Counted from the stretch's first letter, positions 29,964 through 39,942 are shown. The stretch: DNA of 64,000 bases from Desulfomonile sp963700305 (GCA_963700305.1 CAVOXB010000012.1:124001-188000), one strand, 5' to 3'. Made by a program: numbers and translations. The notes: generated from the letters alone by a model not told the origin.

Positions 29964-30118
29964 TGTTAATCCCTGTCCAACCCTGAATCCGAGCTAGATT
30001 GAGGCTACCGACGTTCGCAGCCGCCTTGATGATTATTCATCGGAACCTAGAACTGGGATGATCTTCAGAGTTCCTTTTCCCTTACATTCCATGACAAAGC
30101 TCGACGCGAGGAATCCGA

Positions 30119-30892
30119 ATGCGAACCATTGACCTCAATTGTGATATGGGCGAAAGTTTTGGCACTTATCAACACGGGAGAGACGAAGACATAATAGAAT
30201 ATATATCTTCGGCAAACGTCGCCTGTGGTTGGCACGCCGGAGATGCTCTTGTCATGAACCGAACAGTCCGACTCGCTGCAGCACATGGAGTAGGGGTGGG
30301 CGCTCATCCAAGCTATCCAGACCTAATGGGATTCGGTCGGCGAAACATGGATTGCTCAGCGGATGAAATCCGAGATTATTTGATTTATCAAATTGGCGCC
30401 CTTTCGGGCTTCTGCGCAGCCAATAAAGTCGAGATGCGGCACGTCAAACCCCACGGAAGCCTCTATCTAACCGCTGTAGAGAACAAAACCGTGGCCGCAG
30501 CGATTGCCGAGGCCATTGTCAGCGTCGACCCAAATCTCATTTTGGTCGCTCTGGCAGGATCCAAAGGCGCTCTAATGAGCAGTATTGGCGAACAATTCGG
30601 TCTGAAGGTAGTGTGCGAGGCATTCCCTGATCGGGCATACACTCCAAATGGGACTCTCGTGTCACGGCGCCTGCCGGGAGCAGTAATCTCAGACCCAGAT
30701 CAAGTAGCCGAACGTGCCCTGAAAATGGCCAAAGAGGGCAAAGTCGTGACAACAGACGGCACGGAGATTGATTTAGAGATGCACACTCTGTGCGTCCACG
30801 GAGACAATCCCGCGGCTGTAGAACTGGTGAACAGCATTCGTGGGCTGCTGGAATCCAATGGAGTCACCATAAGGCCCATGTGTATCGAATAA
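30119..30892 (+). CDS. pxpA: 5-oxoprolinase subunit PxpA (LamB/YcsF family)
   Basis: This is the PxpA subunit of the ATP-dependent 5-oxoprolinase (PxpABC) that converts 5-oxoproline to glutamate. It has the typical start IDLNCDMGESFGTYQHG with metal-type residues, SANVACGWHAGDALVM, GAHPSYPDLMGFGRR and VKPHGSLYLTAV. The C-terminal MHTLCVHGDNPAAVELVNSI is also a family mark. At 257 residues it is the normal length. A GAGGA motif lies 6 bases upstream of the ATG. It follows the transporter by about 155 bases and precedes pxpBC. Confidence 0.93.
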   Translation: MRTIDLNCDMGESFGTYQHGRDEDIIEYISSANVACGWHAGDALVMNRTVRLAAAHGVGVGAHPSYPDLMGFGRRNMDCSADEIRDYLIYQIGALSGFCAANKVEMRHVKPHGSLYLTAVENKTVAAAIAEAIVSVDPNLILVALAGSKGALMSSIGEQFGLKVVCEAFPDRAYTPNGTLVSRRLPGAVISDPDQVAERALKMAKEGKVVTTDGTEIDLEMHTLCVHGDNPAAVELVNSIRGLLESNGVTIRPMCIE

Positions 30893-30946
30893 ATTGTTGT
30901 AGCGTGCAAGTCGTTTGCCTGCATGAGATTAGAAGCGGGAGCCCCA

Positions 30947-31651
30947 ATGAGCGGTCTATTTGATAAACCGGTTTTTCGCCTCATGGGTGATAGAGGCTTA
31001 CTCGTGGAATACGGGGATGCGATCGCTCCTGAAATCAACATTAAAGTCCGAGCCATGGCCTTGGCAATTGCCGAAGAAGAATCTTCCGGAATCGTAGAGG
31101 TTATCCCCACCTATCGTTCGCTCCTGATAATTTATGATCCCTTGGCCACGAATATCCAAGTCCTCATGAACTCCTTGCAGGCATTAGAGCGCTGTTTGGA
31201 TCGGATTGAAATACCTTCGCCAAGGACTGTCGAGGTCCCGGTTTGTTACGGAGGCGCTTTCGGTCCGGACATCGATTTCGTGGCGAATGCTCACAACATG
31301 GAAATCGAAGATGTTATCAGAATACACTCCTCCGCTATATATCCGATCTTTATGATTGGCTTCGCACCGGGATTTCCTTTCCTGGGAGGGCTTGCGAAAG
31401 AACTCTATACACCTAGATTGGAAACCCCTCGTCCGTTGGTTCCAGCTGGTTCCGTAGGGATTGCGAACAATCAGACGGGCTTGTACCCCCTGGACAGTCC
31501 TGGCGGTTGGCGCTTGATAGGTCGAACCCCGTTGAAATTGTTCAGCCCTGTGAAAGAAAACCCGTTTCTCTACGATGTTGGAGACCTGATCAAGTTCGTC
31601 CGTATCTCACAGGAAGAATACTATCGCATCCTATCCGAAGGGAAAACCTGA
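30947..31651 (+). CDS. pxpB: 5-oxoprolinase subunit PxpB (KipI family)
   Basis: This is a KipI-like subunit of the 5-oxoprolinase complex. It has the N-terminal FRLMGDRGLLVEYGD, VPVCYGGAFGPDIDFVAN and the cyclophilin-like C-terminal FAPGFPFLGGL with PAGSVGIANNQTGLYPLDSP. The ATG at 30947 (GGGAG 5 bases upstream) is preferred to one 8 codons earlier. Length is 234 residues. The stop TGA overlaps the start of pxpC by one base (TGATG). Confidence 0.92.
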   Translation: MSGLFDKPVFRLMGDRGLLVEYGDAIAPEINIKVRAMALAIAEEESSGIVEVIPTYRSLLIIYDPLATNIQVLMNSLQALERCLDRIEIPSPRTVEVPVCYGGAFGPDIDFVANAHNMEIEDVIRIHSSAIYPIFMIGFAPGFPFLGGLAKELYTPRLETPRPLVPAGSVGIANNQTGLYPLDSPGGWRLIGRTPLKLFSPVKENPFLYDVGDLIKFVRISQEEYYRILSEGKT

Positions 31652-32595
31652 TGGATGCCTTCGAGGTTTTGGAGCCTGGGCCGTTCACCTCGATTCAGGA
31701 CGGTGGTCGGTACGGATATCAGCAATTCGGTATTCCGGTTTCGGGAGCGCTGGACACGTTTGCGTACCGCGCTGCTAACATACTTGTGGGAAATCAGGGA
31801 AATGAAGCGGTCCTTGAAATAACCTTCGCGGGCCCTCGACTAAAGGTCCTGGCCAATGCCACGGTTGCGGTGACCGGCGCGGAAATTCCGATCCTTGTCA
31901 ATGATCGACCTCAGCCTTTGTGGACATCGTTTTGCGTCTGTGTCGGGGACGTGATCGTTATGAGGACCGCTCAAAAAGGCGTGCGGGCTTATCTGGCCGT
32001 TCGAGGAGGCCTGGACGTTCCCGAGATCATGGGAAGTCGTTCCACGTATCCCGGTGGTAAGATTGGCGGTCTCAACGGCAGATCTCTCGCCAGGGGCGAC
32101 AGACTGAGCCGTGGAGCGGTCGAAGCCCTGAATCGCATCATCTTTCTGCCCGAACGTTTTAGGCCACAACTTGACTCTAAGATCACCCTGAGAGCCATAC
32201 CAGGACCTCAGGATGACTATTTTGGCCAGGGACTCCAAGTCTTTTTCGGTTCCGAGTTTACAGTCGCTTGCAAGGCGGATCGCATGGGCTACCGGCTTGA
32301 AGGAGCGAAAATCGACATGAAGGAAGGTGTGCCTCGAAGCATAATCTCGGAACCGAGCCTTTCCGGTGCGGTTCAGGTTCCGCCTGACGGGCAGCCGATT
32401 ATTCTTCTGGTTGAGCAGACGGTCGGCGGCTATGCCAAGATAGCGACCATCATCTCCCCTGATCTTGATCTGGTGGCGCAAGCCAAACCGGGCGACAAGG
32501 TCCGCTTCGCCTCGACTGAATTGTCCGAGGCCCATCAAATTTACTGCGATTATCGATCCAGGCTTGACAGAATGCGCGAATGCATCCGGAGCTAA
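31651..32595 (+). CDS. pxpC: 5-oxoprolinase subunit PxpC (KipA family)
   Basis: This is a KipA-like biotin-dependent-carboxyltransferase-fold subunit that completes PxpABC. It begins MDAFEVLEPGPFTSIQDGGR and has YGYQQFGIPVSGALD, VAVTGAEIPILVNDRP, YLAVRGGLDVPEIMGSRSTY and RSIISEPSLSGAVQVPPDGQ. At 314 residues it is the normal length. The longer plus-strand frame starting at 31507 overlaps pxpB and is not used. Coupling to pxpB (TGATG) fixes the start. Confidence 0.92.
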   Translation: MDAFEVLEPGPFTSIQDGGRYGYQQFGIPVSGALDTFAYRAANILVGNQGNEAVLEITFAGPRLKVLANATVAVTGAEIPILVNDRPQPLWTSFCVCVGDVIVMRTAQKGVRAYLAVRGGLDVPEIMGSRSTYPGGKIGGLNGRSLARGDRLSRGAVEALNRIIFLPERFRPQLDSKITLRAIPGPQDDYFGQGLQVFFGSEFTVACKADRMGYRLEGAKIDMKEGVPRSIISEPSLSGAVQVPPDGQPIILLVEQTVGGYAKIATIISPDLDLVAQAKPGDKVRFASTELSEAHQIYCDYRSRLDRMRECIRS

Positions 32596-32615
32596 CGTCT
32601 GGCGAAGTCTTTTTT

Positions 32616-33436
32616 TTATCCGGCACACGTCATCGGTCGAAATTTTTTCGTGATTAAGTCTGCTTTTTCACCGAAGCGGTGTCGAGCCAAGAAATTGACA
32701 ATGTGAGCGACATATTCTTCCGGTTGCTCATCGTACGTATTATGTCCACAATCGGGGAGCACAGCGAGTTCTCCCTTGGGAAGATGTCTGTAAAATATCA
32801 CTCCTTGCTCAACCTCAAAGAGAAAACTCCTGTCAGGATAAATGACCAAAGTCGGGCAATCCACCCGAGGTAAGACAGGCCTCAAGTCAAAGAGATGTTG
32901 TCCGTAAACCCCTCCGTAATTACAAAACTGATTGAAGAACGCCTCGGCCCTTTCTCCGTGCCAGCTAATCAACTTTGTCTGGAGATCAGCGGCCAATTCT
33001 TCAAAAGTCTTAGTAAATTTGGACGCATTGAATTCAGTCATATCCACGGTGCTGTAACACATTGTGCTTGATATAACTGCGTTTTTCACGCGATGCGGAT
33101 ATTGGGCGGCATAATCCATCGCCACGACTCCGCCTTCGCACTGGCCGACTACATGAAACGAATCAATGCCGAGCCAATGCCGGAACAGCTCTAACTCTTC
33201 CGCGTCTCAGGCCTTAACCGGTCGCTAACATAAAAACTGTCAAAATCATCACAATAGGACTGTCCAAACCCTTTTCGATCATAGCAGATAGTCTTGTATC
33301 CGTGCTCGACTAATCCGGACACTATTTTGTCCCACATTTGGGTGCATCCGAACCCGTGATGCAGAAGAAGAACAGGCTCCCCATAGCCCTTAATTTCATA
33401 ATAGAGATTGACACCGTTTATTTCGGCAAAAGGCAT
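32616..33436 (-). CDS. Alpha/beta hydrolase with apparent Cys nucleophile (frameshifted)
   Basis: This is a cytoplasmic alpha/beta-hydrolase-fold enzyme of about 273 residues. The start MPFAEINGVNLYYEIKGYGE, the oxyanion HHGFG segment and DRKGFGQSY are typical. The nucleophile elbow reads VVGQCEGGVVAMDYA, giving GxCxG in place of GxSxG. The acid is likely Asp in LVIYPDRSFLF and the base His in PDCGHNTYDEQPEEY. A break near 33208 (GAGACGCGG) separates the two frames, and a missing G would restore RPEDAEELELFRHWLG. The substrate is unknown. A Cys nucleophile occurs in dienelactone-hydrolase-type enzymes. Confidence 0.82.
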
Positions 33437-33716
33437 CCTGAGTCCCTCCTGCGCTTCTTAGACTTCGAGCAACCGTCTCTGTTATAACATCAGATTGCAA
33501 CAAAAGGAATTTCTGAGCTGCGCTCTGAATAATATGTTCGTAGTGCCTCGTTTCTACCCGTTGCTGGATGGTTACGATCGAGTACCTGGATCACGTTGCG
33601 GACGCTCCGCTCCCCGAAATGAATATGTGTTGACATCAAATACACTTTGGCCGTTGAGCAGAGGTGGAAAAAATTTCTTCAGCCGATACAATAGATCGGG
33701 TGGAGAACGCGACAAA

Positions 33717-33986
33717 ATGGACAGAGAGCAAGCCAAACGGCGCCACAAGGAGCTGACGGAAGCGGGATGGGAATGGAGGTTGACAGGAGAGGACCAGCGT
33801 ATACGGTCTTTGGTAGAAACGTATGAATCTTTGGGCTTGGAAACACTTGTGGAAAACGGTGTTCTCGGAGATGAGTCCAAGTGCAGTAGCTGCTTCGAGG
33901 CTGAAGGCTTCGAAGGCGGTTACAGAACGTTGTATACAAGAGGCAAGGCAAAAAAAGACGGCCGTTTCGATGATGATCTTTTTTGA
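33717..33986 (+). CDS. Small conserved-looking protein, unknown function
   Basis: This 89-residue acidic/basic mixed protein is not recognised. MDREQAKRRHKELTEAGWEW is followed by EDQRIRSLVETYESLGLETL and a CSSC pair (residues about 60-63) before EGFEGGYRTLYTRGK. The start at 33717 is chosen because the region upstream in the same frame has non-coding character and GGAGAACG precedes the ATG. The lone Cys pair might bind a metal. Confidence 0.6.
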   Translation: MDREQAKRRHKELTEAGWEWRLTGEDQRIRSLVETYESLGLETLVENGVLGDESKCSSCFEAEGFEGGYRTLYTRGKAKKDGRFDDDLF

Positions 33987-34077
33987 ACACTCAGATGGAC
34001 ACTGTAATGAAACCCAGCAAAACTGGCCTGTTCGCGACCATTCACTCTCGTGCGGAAAAGAGGCTTACGCCGAACAT

Positions 34078-34163
34078 GTCTTTGCGAGCGAAGCGAAGCA
34101 ATCTCATTGCGCCGCCGTTGTGCGAGTGCGAGATTGCTTCTTCGCTTCGCTCCTCGCAATGAC
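34078..34163. repeat. Long palindromic intergenic repeat
   Basis: TTTGCGAGCGAAGCGAAGCA at 34081 and its inverse (GCTTCTTCGCTTCGCTCCTC, then GCAATGAC) near 34136-34163 form a long hairpin of the widespread GTCATTGCGAGNNNCGAAGC class. A related single arm is at 24808-24835. Confidence 0.75.
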
Positions 34164-34339
34164 AATCCTCCAAGGATAAGTTAGGCTGTTCATACCGATT
34201 CATGTCCCGCTCAGGGGGTTTCTGCGGAAGTCGGGCGATTTCTGCTTTCGTATATTGCTATATTCATATATAGTAGATCAAGACTGTAGTCTGCCTTTGC
34301 AAAAATGGAGGCGCTTGACAAGGATCTCAAGGAGGACTG

Positions 34340-36236
34340 ATGTCTCGGATTAGAGACGTCGGAACAATATTTGGACGCTATGTGCCAATTCTGGATTGGC
34401 TGCCGTTATACCAAAAAACTTGGTTTCGGCCGGACCTTCTAGCGGGCTTAACGCTTGCGGCATTCACGATTCCGGAAGCTATCGCGTACGCCGAGCTTGC
34501 AGGGCTGCCGCCGCAAGCAGGGCTGTACACGTCAATCATTCCCCCACTACTGTATATGCTGTTCGGGACATCTCGCCAGCTTGTGGTTGGCCCGACGTCG
34601 GCTGTTTCCGTACTGATTGCCTCTGGACTCGCTACTCTCACAATAGGCTCTCCTGAACACTATGTTGCACTGGCCACGGCCACGGCAATTTTAGTTGGGT
34701 TGATTGCTCTTGTTTCTTATTCGTTAAGACTTGGGGTTCTTGTCAATTTTATTTCTGAGTCCGTGCTTGTGGGCTTCTCGACCGGTGCTGGTTTGTACAT
34801 TGCTTCTACCCAGTTGGGTAAGCTGTTCGGAATTTCCGGTTCACAGGGCCAATTCTTCGAGCGCCTTTTATATATTGGCCAACATCTGGGAGATGTAAAT
34901 TTCTACGTGTTGTTCCTGGGGCTTGCCGGAATAATAGTGCTGGTTTTAGGGGAACATCTTTTCCGGAGGCTTCCTTGGGCGTTCATTGTCGGTACTGGGA
35001 GCAATAGGCCTGATGAGCGTCACAGATTTGGTGAGCCGTGGCGTTCACATTGTCGGAGTGCTCCCCAAAGGCATGCCTGCTCTAAGTTTTCCTCAAATCG
35101 CTATTCATGACATTCCGGATCTCGTGCGTACCGCTGTGGGTGCTTTTGTGCTTTCGTACCTTGAAGGCATGAGCATGGCTCGGGCTTTCGCTTCCAAAAA
35201 CAAATACCGAGTCGATGCGAATCAGGAATTGCTCGCCCTGGGAGTTGCGAGCATTGGGGCTGGGGTCACGCAGGCGTATCCCGTTGCAGGCAGTTTCTCT
35301 CGCAGTGCCCTAAATGACGCAATGGGAGCCAGAACACAGCTTGCCAGTGGCTTAGGAGCAATTCTGGTCGGTGTAGTCGTGTTATTCTTTGCTGAATTGT
35401 TTACCAATTTGCCCGAACCGATCCTGGCCTCGGTTGTGCTCGTGGCAGTGAAAGGACTGTTCAAGATAGAGGCCCTAAAGCGATTATACCGGCTGCGAAG
35501 AGCCGAGTTTTGGACTGCAATAGGCGCAATGACCGGAGTGCTTGTGCTCGGTATTCTCGATGGAGTGATTATTGGTGCCCTGCTCTCGCTCCTCCTGGTG
35601 ATAGGCCGCTCGTCACAGTCTCGTATGAGTGTGCTGGGCAAGGTGCCTGGCCAGCCTCAATTTACCGACATTCAACAGAACCCCGAGAACACGTCTATTC
35701 CAGGGCTATGCATAATCAGGGCGGATGAAGGTATCTTTTACGCCAACGCGGACGCAATCCGTTGTGGAATCTTGAATATTATCGCCAATGCTAAACCAGT
35801 TGTGAGAACAATAGTACCAGATCTCGAAATGACGAGCGATCTTGACCTGTCCGGCGTAGAGATGTTGGCAGATTTGAGAAAGGAATTGCACGAATCAGGT
35901 GTGCAGCTTAGACTCAGCAGGGTCCAGAGATCAGCGCGGATTTTGCTCGCCCGCGTAGGAATCTCTGATGAAATAGGACAGGACAAAATTCATCCCCGCA
36001 CGCTCTTTGCCGTAGCGGCATACTTGAGCGAGGAAGGGTCAGGCAGCGCAATTTCATGCGATATTCTTCCTGACATGATTAGATGCGTCCAGGACATTGT
36101 GACTGCACGAGCGGAGCATGTAGAAGAAGCGGATCGCGACCGGCTTCAAACCATTTCATATCGTCTTGAGATGATTCTGGAGTCTATCGAGCAAATGAAT
36201 GGTTCTTCCAAAATTCAGTCGAGCAGCAAGAAATGA
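34340..36236 (+). CDS. SulP-family anion transporter with STAS domain (frameshifted)
   Basis: This is a SLC26/SulP inner-membrane transporter. The N-terminal half (LLAGLTLAAFTIPEAIAYAE, LAGLPPQAGLYTSIIPPLLY, RQLVVGPTSAVSVLIASGLA) is standard. The second half carries YLEGMSMARAFASKNKYRVD and GSFSRSALNDAMGARTQLAS, and the cytoplasmic STAS domain (PGLCIIRADEGIFYANADAI) ends it. The break is near 34995 (GTCGGTACTGGG), and both halves are typical. Joined length is about 632 residues. The substrate may be sulfate, bicarbonate or another anion. The C-terminal 60-70 residues, with DILPDMIRCVQDIVTARAEH, extend past the usual STAS end. Confidence 0.88.
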
Positions 36237-36313
36237 TATAGAAGTATACAGATTGCACTGCAGTTGATTGAAACACGGACGGACCGAACAACAAAAAACC
36301 AAGGGGAGTCGAA

Positions 36314-36661
36314 ATGGCCGATGATACAGACGAATATATTGATTTCGATGCGCAGAAATTCTTCGATGAGCTTTTGGAAAAATTGGAACGCGCAGAATCG
36401 TTGGATTTGAAACCGGTCATTAAAGATGAACCCTGGTGGATGTTTTCCGTTCCTGAAGAAGTCAAAGATGGACAGATAAAAAGCTTTTTCATGATGATGG
36501 CCAAAGAAGCTGATAATCATTTGGAAATCCACTATGGGAATAGCGAGAATGGCGATTTCTATATGGTCGCATTCCCAGGGGCCACCAAAGGACACTTTAC
36601 CAGGTGCGTCTATGAGATAATTGAGCATGTGTACGGTCAACCTGGATCAATCAAAGAATAG
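36314..36661 (+). CDS. Small acidic protein of unknown function
   Basis: This 115-residue acidic protein starts MADDTDEYIDFDAQKFFDEL. It is soluble, with no motif recognised. The region WWMFSVPEEVKDGQIKSFFM is followed by ADNHLEIHYGNSENGDFYMV. AAGGGGAG lies near the ATG. It is coding by composition and by the good ribosome site, and it stands alone after sulP. Confidence 0.65.
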   Translation: MADDTDEYIDFDAQKFFDELLEKLERAESLDLKPVIKDEPWWMFSVPEEVKDGQIKSFFMMMAKEADNHLEIHYGNSENGDFYMVAFPGATKGHFTRCVYEIIEHVYGQPGSIKE

Positions 36662-36847
36662 TTGAATTACATGGCAATGTCCGTGAACTCCTCTCTTCAC
36701 CATTCTTGCAAGCCGGCCGTGCCGGTACTAACTTAAATGCAGGCTCATGAATCGTTAGATCGACATCCGGCTCCAAAACAGTGCCTGGCATTTAGGTTTC
36801 GTTCAGCGCACGGACGAACGGAAGTGTTGAAAAAGAAGGATTTTACC

Positions 36848-37027
36848 ATGATAAATGCAGACTTCACGGATGAAGAGGTCAAAGTCATCAAAGATGCGTT
36901 AGAGAGTTACCTCTCAGGAATAGCGACTGAGATCTACGGCCTGGATTCTCTTTCTTCGAAGAAAACGGAAGAGCTCGTTCACAAGAAGGAAATCGTGCAA
37001 GAAGTCATCGAACGGATCGAACACTAA
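36848..37027 (+). CDS. Small protein (59 residues), unknown function
   Basis: It starts MINADFTDEEVKVIKDALES and reads SSKKTEELVHKKEIVQEVIE to its end. It is helical and acidic/basic, like a short coiled coil. AAGAAGGA precedes the ATG at 36848, which supports this start over an upstream extension that has no protein-like composition. No family is recognised. Confidence 0.55.
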   Translation: MINADFTDEEVKVIKDALESYLSGIATEIYGLDSLSSKKTEELVHKKEIVQEVIERIEH

Positions 37028-37188
37028 GTGGCATGACGACCGAAATCCCACTTTTCTTTTGGACGGACCTTCTGTTTCGGAATGAGGGTGCAAGAGCGAG
37101 GGCAGGTTTGCACTTGCCCATTGTCTTTTGTATTGCCTAAAAATCCTGACCAGCGGCTACCAAGAATGACCCTGTCGTATTTCAGGTT

Positions 37189-38140
37189 CTATTTTATGAG
37201 TTCCGCCTTCTGAAGGATCGCGTCAGGAAATTTTAGTCCCATTAGCTGCATTATGCTCTGATTGACAATGATTTTCGGGTCAGGGTCCATTTTGACCGGG
37301 ACTTTCGAGATTGGCTTTTTGTTGACCACTACATCCACAACTGATTCTGCCAGCATGGCACCAAGCTTCTCGTCATCGGCGGCCAGTTCTGCTACTGCAC
37401 CCAATTTCGCGCGACCTTCTGCAAAAGAAAACAGAGGGGTCTTCGAACTGTTGGCAACTGCCACGAGACTTACAGTGTTATCCATCACGAGGGCTGTACC
37501 TACTTATGAGAAAAAGATCCACCGTGCCCTGAAATTTTTGAGCACCCTCGATCAATTGCTTGGAATTCTCCGCCACGACCTCGTCGTATTTGAGTTTGAG
37601 CCGTTCGCATTCCATACGCGTGCCTTCCTGCTCTATAGACGTTGCTGGATGACCTTTCTGCAAAAGAAGGCATACACTTTTTGTGTTGGGGAAAAGCAGT
37701 TTGATTATTTCAAATCGTTTTTCATAAGGAACAAAATAGGTGACGCCCGTAATATTGCCTTCCGGAGCGTTGAGGTTTTTTATTGCACCTAAATACATAG
37801 GGTTATTGCATCCGCCCACAAAACAAGGAATCTTCGGATTGGCCGTTGCCAGGAACTCTGCGCCTGAAGAGCGAAGAAACACGATGCCATCCATGCTCTT
37901 TTCAAATTCACGAAATATCCCTTCGGCCTCCTGCATATTGCCTAATTCTCGCTTGCTCGTGATCTCTAGTCCCGGTGCAATCTCTTTCATTTTGGCGAGA
38001 AAGCCGCTGTGGACCCGTTTCGTCATGCCGGATTTACCTTCCCACATGACTGCGATTCTTTTCTCTGCTGCAATGACTGTTGTGTTCAAGAAGACTGCAA
38101 TCGACAGCCCCAAGGCAATAATTGACAATAGTCTCTTCAT
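37189..38140 (-). CDS. ABC_sub_bind-family periplasmic binding protein, orphan (frameshifted)
   Basis: This is a secreted binding protein of about 317 residues, similar to PF04392 (ABC_sub_bind). The signal peptide RLLSIIALGLSIAVFLNTTV ends near IAAEK. RIAVMWEGKSGMTKRVHSGF starts the fold, then SSGAEFLATANPKIPCFVGG, and the late NSSKTPLFSFAEG and VVNKKPISKVPVK. The break is near 37495, and the last 100 residues are in another frame. No permease or ATPase is adjacent, so it may feed a remote transporter or a sensor such as the 8.5 kb hybrid kinase. Confidence 0.8.
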
Positions 38141-38533
38141 TTTTTACCCCTTTTTGCAAGAATACCGGTTAGCTTCGCTTCCAGACCAATTCCAGCTATC
38201 CTGAGCTAATGAAACTCGTTTATGAAGTGTTGCGGCTCGTTGCACTATCTCTTAAAGTAAGATCATTAAAATAGGATACCAGGTAACCAGTTGTAATCAG
38301 AATCTATGCCAATTTCAAAAGGGTGTGTTTCTGATTAAGTTATATATTATAATACGTGAACAAAGATATTTGTGTCAATCTTAATCGTGTTCCCTTTTGT
38401 CACCATGGCAATGAATTCCTACAGTCTAATCGACTTGCCAAATGGCTATTGGCAGCCTGCTTGCCAAGGTAGCACTGATGGATTATTCTTTATTCTGAGT
38501 CGTAGTCGTGACTGTGGCCTTAATGGGAAAGAA
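38141..38533. other. Intergenic upstream of the IS insertion
   Basis: AT-rich, with no supported gene. A 62-codon frame at 38372-38560 ends inside the IS end and would have continued past the insertion site as about 15 more codons. It may be a disrupted small gene but has no recognised family. Confidence 0.35.
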
Positions 38534-38544
38534 ATTACTGAATT

Positions 38545-39575
38545 GGGGTATGCACTTTAGTCAGGTGACCACAATATGTTGTGGTCACTGTTTTGAGTTC
38601 TCTTTGCCTTGATTCCCTATAAGCGATCTGTATGTTCTCGGTTCTCCGACGACCGCTTGTTGAACCAATCGGAAGAACAGCTTGCCTCTTTGTCGTGAAG
38701 TTCGCCGGTTGAATCGGAACGTAAATTCGTCGAGGTAGTAATCGAGATGCTTGTGGCTTACTGCGCCATGATCAGTACCCAAGAGCCAACGCTTCAAGAG
38801 CGATATGGCGCGGGCGAACGTGTGGAAGGAGTTCGGTAGCGGCATGCTTTCTCGCCGCGCAGCGGAGTCACTTCGTGCACATAGCCCTTTTGGTCCAAGC
38901 CCGCGGTATCCGCTCCATCCGTCTGTGTGCAGCACGCTGCCCTTTTCAATGGCACCGGTGACGAAGCCGTGTAACTCCTTGCCGGATGCGGAGTCTATCC
39001 GACGCATCCGTATCCTTCCCGTGGCCTTGCCAGCCTCTTCCGCAGCAACGACGATTAGGGCTTTGCTACAGACTTGCCTTCCACAGAGCCCCTCTTCTAG
39101 ACCCCCCAGATAGGTCTCGTCCACTTCAACACTTCCGGACAGCCGGTCTCGGTCTGGTCTCACCATCACGCGGCGTAGCTTGTGAAGCCATGCCCAAGCA
39201 GTCCTGTAACTCCCCAGTCCGAGCATCTCCTGCAGGCTCACTGCACTCATCCCTGTTCGTGGGCAAGTCACCCACCACATAGCTCGAAACCACAGGGTGA
39301 GAGGCTTACGGGTGTCATGGAAGATCGTACCAGCAGTGACGGAGCACTGATATCCACAATACCCGCATTCGAACAGACTCTTGCCAATCGGCCAAGCCCT
39401 GCCATGCCCACAGCGAGGACACCGAAAACCTTCTGGCCAGCGGCGTCGGAACAGGTAATCACGGCACTGCTCCTCTGTCGAGAAACGGGCTTCGAACTCT
39501 GCCAATGACCTGGGGTAGTCTTCCATGGGCCAAAACACTATATGTTGTGGCTCCCTTAGTCAAGTGCATACCCCC
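38545..39575. mobile_element. IS1595-family (ISXO2-like) insertion sequence
   Basis: This element of 1,031 bases is bounded by imperfect terminal inverted repeats beginning GGGGTATGCACTT (38545) and ending AAGTGCATACCCC (the right end has one extra C at 39575). The inner parts of both ends keep CCACAA near the transposase. An 11-base direct repeat ATTACTGAATT flanks it (38534-38544 and 39576-39586), so the insertion looks recent. It contains one transposase gene on the minus strand. Confidence 0.85.
38585..39538 (-). CDS. IS1595-family transposase
   Basis: This is a DDE transposase of 317 residues. The N-terminal zinc ribbon is FRCPRCGHGRAW with FECGYCGYQCS. The ISXO2-like catalytic part has SVEVDETYLGGLEEG, VLHTDGWSGYRGLG and SHKHLDYYLDEFTFRFNRR. 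It is intact, which together with matching flanking repeats suggests a functional element. It fills nearly the whole element. Confidence 0.93.
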   Translation of the reverse strand: MFWPMEDYPRSLAEFEARFSTEEQCRDYLFRRRWPEGFRCPRCGHGRAWPIGKSLFECGYCGYQCSVTAGTIFHDTRKPLTLWFRAMWWVTCPRTGMSAVSLQEMLGLGSYRTAWAWLHKLRRVMVRPDRDRLSGSVEVDETYLGGLEEGLCGRQVCSKALIVVAAEEAGKATGRIRMRRIDSASGKELHGFVTGAIEKGSVLHTDGWSGYRGLGPKGLCARSDSAARRESMPLPNSFHTFARAISLLKRWLLGTDHGAVSHKHLDYYLDEFTFRFNRRTSRQRGKLFFRLVQQAVVGEPRTYRSLIGNQGKENSKQ

Positions 39576-39798
39576 ATTACTGAATTTGCACTATTCCCGA
39601 TGTCGAATCAGATTGCAGATCAAGTATAATGAATACTTCGACATTTGATGACAAAAGAAGCTGCATGGGAAAGACAATATGGAGAAAGGCAGCAAAATAG
39701 GATCAATGTTCGCTCATGACTTCAGCTATCCGGTATTACGATATCTTCCGCCAGCGGCAGCATTCAGCCGTATGAAGGCTTTTGGATAAGGATTAGGC

Positions 39799-39942
39799 AT
39801 GGCTCAATGTATCTACATAACAGGAGCGGAGGCCCGCAGTGGAAAGTCAATAGTTGTGCTGGGACTTATTGAATTGCTTTCGAACCAAGGGCGCTCAACA
39901 GGGTTTTTCAAGCCTTTGATTACGTTAATAAAGGGCGGTTAG
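39799..39942 (+). pseudogene. N-terminal remnant of phosphate acetyltransferase (pta-like)
   Basis: A 47-residue frame (AQCIYITGAEARSGKSIVVL, GLIELLSNQGRSTGFFKPLI) matches the N-terminal P-loop domain of long Pta proteins. It then stops at 39942, and none of the remaining roughly 650 residues is found downstream. This indicates a deletion in the area next to the IS1595 element. Confidence 0.6.

Noticed and set aside
31840..32628. 262-codon minus-strand frame
   Set aside because: Antisense shadow of pxpC.
38372..38560. 62-codon frame entering the IS1595 end
   Set aside because: Might be a disrupted gene, but no family, no ribosome site, and the joined form across the insertion is still only about 77 codons.
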